From Ceratothoa steindachneri (taxonomy: Eukaryota; Arthropoda; Malacostraca; Isopoda; Cymothoidae): 64,000 nt of DNA. The DNA lies in contig OZ018329.1 in assembly GCA_963969495.1 (NCBI GenBank), forward strand, positions 70,582,959 to 70,646,958, in the 5' to 3' direction. The position numbers and the translations under genes were made by a program. The notes beneath the pieces were generated by a model that was given only the letters and a program-made list of their open reading frames with translations, made no database searches and was not told the DNA's origin. This document shows positions 45,549-57,148 of the stretch, piece by piece. Each line of letters starts with the position of its first letter. Position 1 is the stretch's first letter.

Positions 45549-46241
45549 AAGAAGCACGTTTTCAAACTTATTTCCATTTGCCTCCTTTGCCAGAGAACTA
45601 GATCGGATATGTGTTGATCGGATGATGATAAGTGTAGGACATTGGACATTAGACATAATAAGAGATGAAATATAGGTAGAATTAGAGAGAGAATAGTAAG
45701 AGAGTAAAGTGGTTAAAGGGTGAGTTTAGAGAATAGATGATGTGTAGGAAACAGAATAAAAAGGTCCCTGGTGAAAGGGTAGCTCTGTCAATGTGTTAGT
45801 TTTGTGTGTTTTGGGGTTGTTTTTTCATTATTTAATAAACTATAAATTATAAATTTATAGTTTATTTAATTAAATTAATCATGGTTAATTTAATTATTAT
45901 TTTAGATCTTATTGGTCTTTAGGAATTCAAGCCTTTATTTTTGGCGGGGTTTTATTCCCGGTGTGAGTTTTTGAAAAAGTTTTATGATTATCATTTTAAA
46001 TGAATTTAAATTGAATTTAAAAAAGTGAATTGGATTTTTAGTTTGTGTTTTGCAAAATATTTTTTAATTTGAGATTAATTTGCTAAAGGAACCTGCGCAT
46101 TACATTGGATGTTTTTTGTCAGTTCTGTCACGTGTATTTTGGAGTCACGTACGTCATCGTCTGTCTGTAACTTGCTACTTTTGAATGGTCTTACTTGTCG
46201 GTTTACTTCAGTTTCTAAGTGTGTACAAGAGAATTCAGGGG

Positions 46242-48796
46242 TCAAGCGGGCGCCAATGGCTTGCCATATCCTCTTAGCTCGTGGAGCGCCACGTTGATCG
46301 GAGATAATCCAACCGAGTCGTGGAGCTCCCTCTGTCGTTTATGTTCACTTCTTCGGGTGTTTGTAATAAGTAAAACCGCTTTTTTCTGGATGACTTGAAG
46401 TTTTGCAATGTGGGTCTTGGCTCTCGCGTTTAACGGCACCGGGGGGTACAAGAGTCTCGAGCGAATGCATGCATTGAATATTTTGAGTTTATTTGAGCGA
46501 TTTAGGACAATGAGCCTATAAAAATCCCTCAAATCTCTCTTGCCATTCGCGACTGTGCGCTCAATATGACTCTTGTAGCCCCCTGTGGTGATTTTGAGCC
46601 CCAGAACCGTCCCTTCCAGGCAGTAGGGGAATTTTTTCCCCTCTACCCGTATATCGTTGAAGGTCTTGCGAAATTATTTTGAATTTGGGGACATTGGTTG
46701 ATATCTTCCATTTCCTCTCGTAAGAGTTGATGTTAGATATCTCCCTAGCCGTATTTCTCGCCAAAAATTCCATGTGAACGTAAGCGGCGGTACAAATTTG
46801 CGATATATCGTCAGCGGACTGGACGTATATCGTACCTTCGGAGAGAGGTTGTGGTAAGTCGCGTGTATAAATGTTGTATAGAAGGGGACTGAGACATCTC
46901 CCTTGTGGGACCCCTGATTCAAGCTCGAATTTGGGGCCTTTGTTTTCTCTAATTTGTATATATGCTCTCCTCTCCATTATGTAATCGCATAGAATCCTCT
47001 CAAGAATAGGGTTGAGGCCTACTTGAAGGATCTTAAATTGCAGGCCTCTCTTCCAAAAGCTTTTTTAACATCGCGGAGCACCAGGTCAGCATGCCTTTTG
47101 CTTGCCTTGATGTTTGCAAGTTTTTCCGTAATAACGGCTAGTGCCGTGTCAGTCCCTTTTTTCTTTCTTTAGCCTTGTTGTTGCTAGTTATGCAAGTTGG
47201 CTTCATCGAGAAAAGAGCTAAGAGAGATATCGGCCGGAAGCTGGCAGGGCAGTCCGGGGGCTTTCCTGATTTGGGAATGAAGATCATCTTGGCCACTTTC
47301 CACTGATCGGGAAAATGGCCCGTGTTCAGAGCGGCATTCATGATGTTAAGAAGCCCACTCAGAACATTAGGCGGGGCCTATATGAAATTCTCCATGGTCA
47401 GCCCCGTAGTACCCGGTGCTCTTTGACGAAAGGATTTTAGTGCAACGGAGACCCCTCGGGCAGTTATTTTACTCCCATAGCCCTCCATCACTCTTTCCTG
47501 CGACACACAATGATGAGGGGAGGTTTTATGTATTTGTGTGTTTAGCTGTTGGATTATGTCATTTTCGAAATCGATGTCATAATTGTCATTTTCTTCGGGG
47601 GTAATTTTGAAGATTGAAGATCAGAAAATCCTAAACATTTCCTCAATCTCTTTAGTTTCGTCAATTTCTTTACCGTCATGTATGAATGTAATTTTTTCTG
47701 TGGGGGTTGTCCTATTAATCGTTTATATGTCTGCCAAAATGTGCGTGAGTCTCTTTCTATGTCGAGTCCTTCAATCAGTCTTTCCCATACCTGCATTTAT
47801 TGGTCCGTAATTAGTGTCTCGAGTTCGTCTTTAATCTGTCTTATTCTTCTATGGGCATTGTGGTTGGGGCCTATCAGCGCTACTACATTGGACAGGTCCC
47901 TATATTCTTGGGCCAGGGCTTTCATGGGAGAGGTCCAAACGGGAGCTGGAAGGGTTTTATATTTGATACGGGGAATACTATTTTCATCTCTTTAATTAGG
48001 AGGTCGGTGATTTTATCCAGCTCCTCATCTATCTCTTCTAAATTGGCATCGAGTAAAGGGTCTGGGATATAATTTAGAAGGTAATTTTTGTAGTTTTCCC
48101 AGTTCGCTTGCTTATAGCTTTTGCGTTCTGGGATTGCAATTTGAATGGGATTTACGACAATTGTAATTTTAATAGCCTGGTGGTCACTCGGAATTATGGG
48201 TCCCGGTTCAATGTAGTAGTTGTACGGAAGCCTGATACTGGATAAAACAATATCAGGTTTCGTTGCTGCATTTCATGTAATGTATGTTGGGAGTTCTGGT
48301 CTGATTCTAGTCACGTATTGTTTGTCAAGTAATACTTCGATGTTTCTGCCTGCATTGTTGTAGGAGGTATACCCCGCCGCTGCACACCTTGCATTTAGAT
48401 CTCCAGCAAAGATTACGTTTTTCTTATGGTTGAAGATCTGTAGAAGGTTGTGCATGGGTACATAGCCGCGTCTTGGGGGTTTATACCCCGTGGCCACGAC
48501 CAGACCCCCAGGGTAGTGCCTACCTCAATGGCAAGGTAAGATTTATCTAAGTTGGGTAGTTTTTTGTATTTAAGTCCTTTTTTGACGGCTATTGAGCAGC
48601 CGTTATACCGTTCCTGGCTATATTTTTTGCTAATGACGTCGTATTGGAATATTTTTAATTCTTTTTGTGTGGTCATTCCGTGTTCGTTGATAAGTATAAT
48701 CTCAGGGTCACTTTGTCGCAGAATGTTGCCATAGATGGAACCTTTACCGTCCCACCCATCGACATTCATTTGTATGATCGTAAGTCTATTGGTCAT
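46242..48796 (-). pseudogene. Jockey-like ORF2 (endonuclease-RT), copy C
   Basis: The apurinic-type endonuclease starts MTNRLTIIQMNVDGWDGKG (Asn in QMNVDGW, Glu in INEHG). After a frameshift come YKPPRRGYVPMHNL and FAGDLNARC, then IEPGPIIPSDH (catalytic SDH). RT fragments: LNTGHFPDQWKVAKMIFIPK, a deletion that removes most of the following SRPISLL..QHGFR block, GTDTALAVITEKL, GVPQGRCLSPLLYNIYTRDL, and YVQSADDISQI, in which the FADD motif is SADD. C-terminal part: LARNTAREISNINSYERKWK and, from 46,532, a region matching the end of copy A. Multiple frameshifts and deletions. Confidence 0.85.
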
Positions 48797-48911
48797 TTTG
48801 TGTAATGTTGGTTCTGTTAGTGTGTGGGATTAAAGTAGACGCTTATTCGCGATCTACTTTAGCCCCACGTGGTGTACTGGGCGGGGTGCGCTCCCTGCCG
48901 TTTCTTTTCTT

Positions 48912-49482
48912 TCAAAATTTGGTATCAGTAATCGTGTGAAAACAGTCCGTGGTCAATTTGATCTTATTTTGTGCGAGGGCCTCCTCAACCTTTCGCTCCG
49001 GAACCTCGTCTGAGCATTCCCACTTGTATCTTCCGGTCCTAACACCCTCCGAAACTTCGCGGGAATCAATTTCAGCTGGGAACGGAGTCGATTCAGGGGC
49101 GTATAGTTTTAGGTTGAAGCCTCTCGCGTGGTATTTCAACTGGTGTTCCCTCGCCCGTGATGAGGAGGTAGACCGTGGGCCACGAGTTTTGGAGATTTTC
49201 TTTGACCTAGGAGACCTGATCTCCTTGAGTCGGACTGCCTCCTTGGTTGCTGTAGGGGTGTGTGTTGTTGTTTTTACTGGTGTGCTTTTTTTCGGTGTGA
49301 GTGGCACTTGTTTTGGGGATGAGTGTAGGATGAACGATGAGGGTGATAAGGTGAGGAAGATAATGATTAGTACCAGGTTGCCTGGCTAACGCTTTCCTTT
49401 TTTCTTTTTTTTCTTTTTGATGGATGATTCTTAGTGAATATTTACCATTCGAGCCTTTGTTTTCCTTTGCTCTATTGAGCAT
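48912..49482 (-). pseudogene. Jockey-like ORF1 C-terminal part, copy C
   Basis: Two overlapping frames (49,482-49,207 and 49,307-48,912). The latter ends with FNLKLYAPESTPFPAEI and RYKWECSDEVPERKVEEAL, which align with INLYLYASEQFPFPKDG and YKWDYDAQCEEETVEEAL in copy A ORF1. This confirms that the Lys-rich plus conserved C-terminal segment is a genuine part of ORF1 in this family. The zinc-knuckle part is absent (5' truncation). Confidence 0.7.
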
Positions 49483-50425
49483 CTGTATATTTTCCTTTTT
49501 TTGTGCTTCTTTCGCTTTTTTTACAGTATTTTGGGGGGTTGGTTTTTTTTTAAATATATATATGTATATATTTATTAAATTTTTATGTGGTTTTCTTCTT
49601 TATTATTATCAATAATTCTCTTAATGACTTATCGGGTTCCTCATTTTGTTTGTATAATCTGTAGTCTTCTTCGGTTGATTCTATTTCGGTGTGTTTATCC
49701 TTTCGGTAATCTTGTATTTTATCTATAGATCGGGTTGATGTTATATAACGTTTTTTTCAGGCTTCCGTTAAATCGTTGTTTGTACTGTATTCGCCTGATT
49801 TAATTTTCCGGTACTATTATTCGGTTAATTTCATTTGGGGGAATTATGTTTTTTATATTTTCTCACACTTTCGTTGCTCGATTTATAGAGTTATATTTAC
49901 GGGTTCTATTCCAGTTCTTCGATGGAATTCCTCTGATTACCGGTATACGATCCTGCCTTTGGGAGTTTGTGATCAATCTTGTGGCTTGATTTGAAATATG
50001 TTGGACCTTTTTTAATTGTGTATTATTTACTGTATTCATAGGTACTATTGGGTAAAGGAGCTTGGGGCAAACTAAGGCCATATATCAATTTAATTTCGTT
50101 TTTTAATCTGTACCGCGCCAACATGGTAATTTTCGTTTCGATGATATTCTGCGGTATGTGGCCGCTGTACCCTATTGTTGTTAATTTTAGACCGAGGACG
50201 CGTCCTTCCGTGGAGTATAGATATGCCTCTCTATCCACCCGTACTACAGCTTTTTTCCGTCTGCTTACGGGTATTAATTTGAATTTTTCTTTGTTTGTTT
50301 TTATTTTGTTTCTTTTTTCATAGTCATTAAGGTTCTTTATTTTCCTCGCTGTTCTTTGAGCTACGTCTCCGGGGTTCTTCCTGTCGCTGGTGATTATTTG
50401 TGTGATGTTATCATATATATATATA

Positions 50426-50738
50426 GTAGGAATATGAAGACATATGTGATGGTTACGAACATTCAATTTTCCAGACGTTTTGGTCATTAACGATGACCAT
50501 CATCAGCAAATTATGTTGAGAGAAATTGGACATCCAGTTTAGCCTTCTCAAGTTTTTTGAAGGTGGATTCTGAGCAGCGAAATCGTCGGACAACGTCTTC
50601 ATTGTATCTCTTCCTCAATGTATTGGTGATGGATGTCCATTTCTCTCAACATAATTTGCTGATGATGGTCATCGTTAATGATCGATCGTCCTGAAAATTA
50701 AACGTTCGTAACCATCGCATATGTCTTCATATTCCTAC
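50426..50738. mobile_element. Foldback element inside copy B RT, arms about 110 bp
   Basis: Left arm 50,426-50,536 (GTAGGAATATGAAGACATAT ... AGAAATTGGACATCCA) is inverted at 50,630-50,738 (TGGATGTCCATTTCTCTCAA ... CATATTCCTAC) with about 90% identity by eye. The loop is 93 bases. A short (TA)n (50,413-50,424) borders the left and a long one (50,775-50,833) lies just right. No coding capacity. Confidence 0.92.
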
Positions 50739-50771
50739 TACGAATAAGGTTCCCAAGGAACGACTCCATCA

Positions 50772-50774
<3 letters not shown>

Positions 50775-50833
<59 letters not shown>
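50775..50833. repeat. (TA)n microsatellite
   Basis: About 59 bp of alternating TA at the right edge of the foldback insertion, followed by AGGGAGAGAGAGAAAAAAAA. Confidence 0.98.
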
Positions 50834-50836
<3 letters not shown>

Positions 50837-51465
50837 AGAGAGAGAAAAAAAATCGGATGGCCAGTGATAAAACAGAATTTTTACATCGCACATTCTTGGT
50901 TTGGTTGTGGAAGGTCCCTGGTGTAAACTATGTACAGCGTTGGAGAGAAGCCGTTTATTTGTAGTACGGCTTTTCTTTCATCCAGGTAGTTGCATAATGT
51001 TTTGCAAACATTTACTTGCAGATTAAGGCTGCAGATATTAGCTTTTAGGCCGGCCAACCACACATTGTCGAAGGCTTTAGCAACGTCGCAGAGTACTATG
51101 TCTACTCTGTTGCCTCGCCCTGTTTCTGTGGCAATTTTCTCGGTTATAATCGCCAGCGCGGTATCCGTTCCTCGCTTGCTCCTGAACCCGTGTTGTTGTG
51201 GGTTGTATAGGTTATTTTCAGTAAGGTGTTTAGTTAACCTGTCGTTTAGGAGTTTTTCTAGGACTTTACCTAGAAATTCCAAGAGCGAGATCGGGCGGTA
51301 GCTTCCGACTTGGTGTTTTGGTTTGTCCGGCTTCGGTAGGAAGATCATCTTTGCCGTTTTAAAGGTTTTGGGGAAAGTACCCAATATTAAGGCAAGCATT
51401 GAAAATCTTCACTATCGATTCATGCACATTTTTTGGAGTATTTATTAGGTGTGACTTCAGATTGG

Positions 51466-51861
51466 ACATTGGAAAGACAAAATAAGACAGAAAAATATAG
51501 ATTAGTAGGAGAAAAGTGGGAGGGTATAGTGGTGAAAGGGTTTTTAAAATGATAGTAAAGATAAGTTTAGTATAAGTTTGAAAGATTTCGTTGCCTGGTG
51601 GAAGGGTATCTCCAGCAAAAATAGGTATAGCGTATAGAGTAGCATAGTAATTTAGTGGTTAAGATATTGTTTTAATACCCGAACATGGCATCAACACGAA
51701 AAACAAAGACATGAAAATCTTCAGATACCAAGTTTACACAACAAGCCATACAGATGAGGCCTTCGACGGTGCGGTGATAGCAATCCGAAATGGTCTCATG
51801 CACAAATTTATACCTCCATTAGATGAGTCATACGTAGCAAAAGAGGTCAAAACTACCATAA
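51466..51861. mobile_element. Jockey-like LINE fragment with 5' inversion (copy D/E)
   Basis: 51,466-51,660 matches the 3' UTR of copies A and C in minus orientation. It is joined directly to 51,663-51,861, which encodes an endonuclease segment in plus orientation: DIVLIPEHGINTKNKDMKIF, TDEAFDGAVIAIRNGL and PPLDESYVAKEVKTTI, aligned with residues 35-98 of copy A ORF2. A minus-strand 3' end fused to an inverted 5' piece is the classic product of twin priming during LINE insertion. Confidence 0.65.
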
Positions 51862-52339
51862 GGATCTTCTTTGGGGATAGATGAGTACCGGATCTTTTCT
51901 GCGATAAAATAAGTTCCCTCACTTCAATCATTTTATTATCTGTCTTAGCAATTTTATTATGTCCTCCACTACCTTTCTTTCTTTTCAAGCTGTCCAACCA
52001 CTATTTTTTATCTTTTTAATTAAGATAAAAACACTTCTACGACTCCAATTTCTAAATGGAAATTCACGAAAAAATCTATTTCCATTCCCACCTTGTTCTT
52101 TAAAACATGCTTCTATTCTAATTCGATCATTTAAACTTAATAGCTTTGTGATTTAGGGTGTAATAATAACTTATAAGTTTAAATGATGACTAAGAGAGGA
52201 AAAACAAGGCTAATTATTACCTAATAACATAGACATGCTATATTATTATTTTAATTGTAGCCATACTATTATAGCTATATTGTTCAAATTTCAGGACATC
52301 ATGAAAAGTAGATATAAATTCTTGTATACGAATTTTAAC

Positions 52340-52342
<3 letters not shown>
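51862..52342. other. Unassigned AT-rich spacer
   Basis: Between the inverted LINE scrap and the (TA)n at the 3' end of copy A. Nothing recognised. Confidence 0.5.

Positions 52343-52405
<63 letters not shown>
52343..52405. repeat. (TA)n microsatellite at 3' end of copy A
   Basis: About 63 bp of alternating TA, immediately following the last unique base of the minus-strand LINE. Confidence 0.98.
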
Positions 52406-52408
<3 letters not shown>

Positions 52409-52837
52409 GAAGTTGAAGTTGATGTAATAAGAATGAAATGTGTAGTAGGTATATAAAGATAAAAATAGGGTTGAGAATTGCCTGGTGTAGAGGGCTCCTC
52501 ACCGGTTTGTCCATTACTTGTACTATTTATCTCTTCTCCTTATTTGTTTCTGTTATTTGTCTTTTTTTTTTCTTTTTTTTTCTTTTTTTATATAAACTAT
52601 AATTAGGTAAAATAAATATCTATACTATATCCTCCGTCGTGGCTTTCAAGCCTTTCAAGTATACTGTTTGTTTATGCAATCTTGTGTTACATTTTGTAAT
52701 TATACATTTTGTATCTGTCTTGCCGGGGTTTTTGGTTTTGTATATTAGTTTGTCTCAGTTAGGTTCGATGGGCACTACGCCTCTCTACTCTTCGCTTTCT
52801 TCTTCTTCTGTGATTTTTGGTGTATTCAATCGTACGG

Positions 52838-55594
52838 TTACGTATAGAGACCAACTAGTCGATCTCTGGAGCAGTTCCTTCCACTTGGGAAGAGGGATTT
52901 TCTATTAACCCGCTCTCTTACTGCTCTAGGTATATCTAGGTTTTGGTTCATATTCGGGAGTATTTCCTCTTCGATTTTGTCCCAGGTCTTTCTCCCTAGC
53001 CTTTGGAGTTCTACATTCAGAGGGGTTAGTCCTGCTCTTGCGTGCAGGACTGTCTGCTGAATGTAGTCCGTCCTTTTCGCTCCAGCTATAAGCAAGGCTG
53101 CTTTGTTCTGCACTCTCTGCATTTGTTTGAGAGAGGTGGAACTCACAGCCTGCATGACCACTGCCGGGTACACTAATGTTGAGCGCACCAGAGCAGTGTA
53201 TAGCTTTTTAAGGTTTTTGGAGCTGAGGTTTTTAAACCTATACAGTTTGCCAAGCTGTATTTTGGCTAGGGAGATTCTGTCATTGATGTGACCTTTGTAC
53301 CCTTTGGAGGTAAATTGTAGACCCAGGACTTTTCCTTTGTTACCATATGGGTAAACTTCGCCATTTACTCTGACATCCACACGTTTGCGGCGGTTAATTG
53401 GTAGGATTTGGAACTTTTGGCGGTTGGTCTTGATCTTCCACATTCGTTCATATCGATTGATGTTTTCGATTTCGATGGCTGTCTACCTTGCTTGATATCC
53501 GGCGTGCTTGTAATAGCTGGGGACGATTTGCGTGATGTCATCTGCAAACTGCAGGTACATCACATCCTCCCCTACCGGATCAGGTAAGTCCAGTGTGTAC
53601 AGAAGGTACAGCAGCGGACTCAGACAGCCACCCTGTGGAACACCCGCCTCAAGTTGAAATTCGGGTCCTCTGTAGCCCTCGATGGAAATTCGGGCTTTTC
53701 TACGCATGATGTAGTCGCAGAGGACCCTTTCCAGGGTAGGGTTCAGCTGGAGGCTTAGGATCTTGTGTTGTAAGCCTCGTAGCCAAACCTTATCGAAGGC
53801 CTTTTGCACATCTTGCATCACCACGTCTACGTATTTCTTCTCGGCCTTACATCGGGCAAGCATTTCAGTGAGAAGGGCAAGGGCAGTATCCGTCCCCCTT
53901 CTCTTGCGAAACCCGTGTTGCTGAGAGCTGTGGGCCTCTAGCTCGGTTAGTTGGTCTTGTAACCTGTTAGCCAGAAGCTTCTCGTAGACTTTACCTATTA
54001 TCTCCAGGAGGGATATTGGCCTGTAGTCCACCAGTTGATCAGGCTTCCTCCCTTTGGGTATAAAGATAATTTTAGCTATCTTTAGCCCGTCTGGGAAGTA
54101 GCCCGTATTCAGGGAAGCATTGTAGATGTTAGTGATTCCCTGAATGATCTGCCGGGGGGCATGTACCAAATTATTTCTGGTGATGCCCGTCCAGCCTGGT
54201 GCCTTCTGTTTGAAGGTTTTAATGACCACCATGACCTCTTCCGGTGTAGTTGGCCGGCCATGGTCTACCATATTCCTCCCTTCGTCGACATAGGCATGTG
54301 GTAGAGTTCGATGCACATTCTGATTTAGTTCTTCCATCAGTTGGCCTTCGAATTCCTGGTCGAATTCCGCATTTTCCTCTGGTGTTATCCTGAAGATATT
54401 TTGCCAGAAGTTGCGGAATCTTTCCTCCAAATCCGCCGGGTCTTCCAAGTAGTCATCGCCCTTCTTAATGCGGGTCTTTTCTCTACTTGTCAGACCTTTC
54501 AACTTGTTCACAAGTCGCCAGAACACATCGGGTCGAATTTCGCTGTCAACTTTCTCAATCAGACTGTCCCAGACTTCAGCCTGTTGCTGGTTGATAGCCT
54601 GCTTAAGTTCTTCACTCAGGCGTCTTAGCAGCGTTGTTCTTTCCCGATTAACACCCTCTCTCCTCGTTTCTTCATACACCTCCCTGTGCACTCTAGCGAT
54701 CTCTCTCATTTCCTCAGACCATCTGGGTTGGGGGAGAGTTTTGTACCTTTTCATCGGTACACTCTCGCGATCTGCTTCGATGATGCGGGCAGTAATCGCT
54801 TCCAACTCCTCGTCGATCCTCTCCAGACTCGCTCCGTCGAGGCCCACTGGTACATAGCTGGCAAGGTTTTCCTTGTAGCGTTCCCAGTTGGCCGAAGCAT
54901 AGCTTTTCCGAAGTGGTATCGGGAGTTGAATTGGTGCAAGAGAAATGGTCGTCAAGATCGGTATGTGATCACTGGGTATTGTCGGGCCCGGCTCACTACG
55001 GTAATTGAAAGGGAAGCCATCACTTGTCATGATTATGTCAGGTTTCGTAGCGGACCTTACGGTGAAATAGGTTGGAAAATCCGGTCCTATACGCTGAATG
55101 TTTTTCCTTCTCATAATCATTTCCAAGTTGTGACCTCTTTCGTTTGTGTTCCCGTAGCCAGCCGTTCGGCATCTGGCGTTGAGATCTCCCCCAAGGAATA
55201 CCATCCTGCCGTGGCCAAACAGGGTGTAGAAGTTCGTCAGAGGGAGGTATCTGCGTCGAGGTGGTTGGTATGCCGCCGCTATTATGAGCTTGCCTACTAA
55301 TGTATGCAGCTCTACCGCCACGAAGGATTCGTCCATGTCCGGAAGACGTTTGAACGACAAGTTCCTCCTGACGGCAATGGCAACACCGTCATACCTCTCT
55401 TGAGAATGGTTCTTAGATATCACTCTGTAGCCTGGTATCTTTAACTGCTTACTGGTCGTATCGATACCATGCTCAGTAATCAGTATGATATCGGGATCTA
55501 GCACACGGAATATGTTGCCGTACGCCGTGGCTTTCCCCTCCCATCCATTACTGTTGAGTGTTAATATCCTTAACCTGTTGTTTTGGTTTTCCAT
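52838..55594 (-). CDS. Jockey-like ORF2 polyprotein: APE endonuclease and reverse transcriptase, one in-frame TAG
   Basis: The frame is open for 703 codons (55,594-53,483), ends in TAG, then continues in the same frame for 214 codons to 52,838; full length 917 sense codons, normal for the group. APE-type endonuclease (residues 1-210): Asn14/Asn16 in TLNSNGW, Glu41 in ITEHG, Asp137/Asn139 in GGDLNARC, Ser-Asp-His 208-210. RT: FIPKGRKPDQLVDYRPISLL, QQHGFRKRRGTDTALALL, motif A DVQKAFDKVWLRGLQ, motif B AGVPQGGCLSPLLYLLYTLD, motif C FADD at 683-686. The TAG falls after YQAR, 17 codons past FADD, where copies C and B have Asn and Arg. The thumb and C-terminal region (SLAKIQLGKLYRFKNL, VQNKAALLIAGAKR) follow. 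It nicks target DNA and copies the RNA by target-primed reverse transcription. No RNase H was seen. Confidence 0.9.
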
Positions 55595-55621
55595 TCTCTG
55601 TTCTGGCTTGTGTGGATGTCT

Positions 55622-57148
55622 TTAGTGCTTACGGGTGGTTGACTTCCTTTTCCCGTTTCTCTTTCTCTTGAACTCTGCCTGGGATAATTCCACGAAGGTT
55701 TCGCGATGGAAGGCAATACATTGACTATGTAAGGCTTCTTCCACCGTTTCCTCTTCGCATTGGGCATCATAGTCCCATTTGTAAAATTTCTTCTTAATGC
55801 CCACATTGATTTTATTTGCATCCCCATCCTTCGGGAATGGGAACTGCTCCGATGCGTATAGGTATAGGTTAATCCTATCTGCATCTATCTTCTTGCTCTT
55901 AATCTTTTTTGCTTTTGTGGCTTTAGCTTCGCAGACAGAACCCTCTGAGTCCGAGGAGTCCGTGGTGTCGGGTGTCTCTTCTTCTTTCGGGTTCTCTGCG
56001 CTCTGTGCCTTTGGCTGGACTGTCTTGGTGGCAGCCATTCTCTCTTTCTTGGCCTCGATCCTGGGATCCCGCCTTCTTGCCTCTTTGTTGGTCTGCTTCA
56101 CTGTCTCTTCTTTGTTGTTGCCTGACTCTTTTGGGACCATTTGCAACTGGAGCACGTCCCCCGATGGTGGGTTCTCGGGGAACCACATCTCACTCATGCC
56201 ATTTTTTGCCAGCATCTGGTTCAATTCTTTGGCAAAAGTCCCGGGATTAGTTAGATTTCTGACATGCGCATACAGTATGCATGTCAGTATCTTTGTCGAG
56301 TTCTCATTTTCTATTCTCAGGTATGTCTTTCTCGCCTCTGTTTCAGTGAGGACTGCCTTTGCTGCCTAAGCATACGTAGTGTTTTGCCTCCTGTTTTGTT
56401 CTTTCTTCTTCTTCTGAACCTTGTTCTTGATTATTTCCTTTTTAATTGGGCAGGCCATAGCCATGGAACGATGTCCCAGGCCGCAATTGGCACACTTTTC
56501 CCTCAGGCTACTGCAGCTTTTCCAGTGGTGCCCCGCCTCGCTGCACCTCGAACATGGTTCTTGCGGTTCTGGACAGTCTTTTGTGGCGTGGCTCTCCATC
56601 TTATAACAGCGGAAGCAGAATTGAACGGGAGTGAATTCCTCCCTTTCTATTTGCTCTCCGCTGATTTTAGCGTTGAAGAGCAGAAGCCCGCTCTCCTTAG
56701 CTTTTTGGGCCATTGTAGTGTCCGTGAAGATAATTTTGAATACATGTGTGTATTCCGTATTATCTTTTTTATTCCAAAACTTAATGACTTCAGCAACCTT
56801 AGCCCATGATTGGTTTTTGGCTATCTCCTCTTTAATTTCTTCTTTGGAATGCTGGCCTATCCACGGGTCCAGCTTCCTACACACCACGCTTCTGTGGGTT
56901 TGTATTTGTGGAGGAATTGCAGGCTGAAGGCCTATTTCACGCAGTGTTTCCACTGCTTCCTCCTTTGTGATTCCCTCCACGTCCTTCTCCTTTTCACAGA
57001 CCGCCACATAACCAGTGGGGACTTCGAGCAGGCGGAGCATGGCGATCTTCAGTTTCCCGAAGACCACCTCAAACACCTTCTCCCGTGTTGGCCTAACGCT
57101 ACCACTGATGATGCGTAGCGGGATCTTTGTTGTCCCATTAGGCTCCAT
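55622..57148 (-). CDS. Jockey-like ORF1 (gag-like, triple zinc knuckle), one in-frame TAG
   Basis: From the Met at 57,148 the frame is open for 260 codons to a TAG at 56,366-56,368. It then continues in the same frame, without any other stop, for 247 codons to TAA at 55,622. Residues 1-175 form the N-terminal nucleic-acid-binding region. Zinc knuckles are at 178-192 (CX2CX5HX4C), 199-212 (CX2CX4HX4C) and 219-233 (CX2CX3HX6C), followed by a Lys/Arg-rich stretch. After the TAG comes an acidic/basic linker (TPDTTDSSDSEGS), then a conserved end (INLYLYASEQFPFPKDG) that is also present in copy C, so the downstream part belongs to ORF1. ORF1 proteins of this group coat the element RNA. Downstream translation might alternatively start at an internal Met (56,224). 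Confidence 0.85.

Larger units (their letters stand above)
45650..49482 (-). mobile_element. Jockey-like LINE, copy C (decayed)
   Basis: From the ORF1 C-terminal part (49,482) through ORF2 (48,796-46,242) to a 3' UTR ending about 45,650. The 3' UTR resembles those at 51,466-51,660 and 52,406-52,620: it shares a TATAAACTATAA segment, and a GGTGAAAGGGTA segment lies further toward the 3' end. Same orientation as copies A and B but well diverged from both. Confidence 0.8.
49600..51466 (-). mobile_element. Jockey-like LINE, copy B (5' truncated, interrupted by foldback)
   Basis: Starts inside the RT at about 51,466 (SNLKSHLINTPKNVHES) and runs to the ORF2 end near 49,863 and a 3' UTR. A foldback with (TA)n occupies about 50,413-50,833, in the middle of the RT palm. 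Confidence 0.8.
49863..51466 (-). pseudogene. Jockey-like ORF2 RT, copy B
   Basis: 51,399-50,881 reads TFPKTFKTAKMIFLPKPDKP, YRPISLLEFLGKVLEKLL, QQHGFRSKRGTDTALAII and DVAKAFDNVWLAGLKANI (palm motif A Asp). The GVPQGG block is lost to a deletion between INGFSPT and LYIVYTRDLPQP. The foldback then follows. The frame resumes with DNITQIITSDRKNPGDVAQR, matching FADDITQIV but with the first part of FADD replaced at the foldback junction. VLGLKLTTIGYSGHI and the C-terminal region to 49,863 follow. Inactive. Confidence 0.82.
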
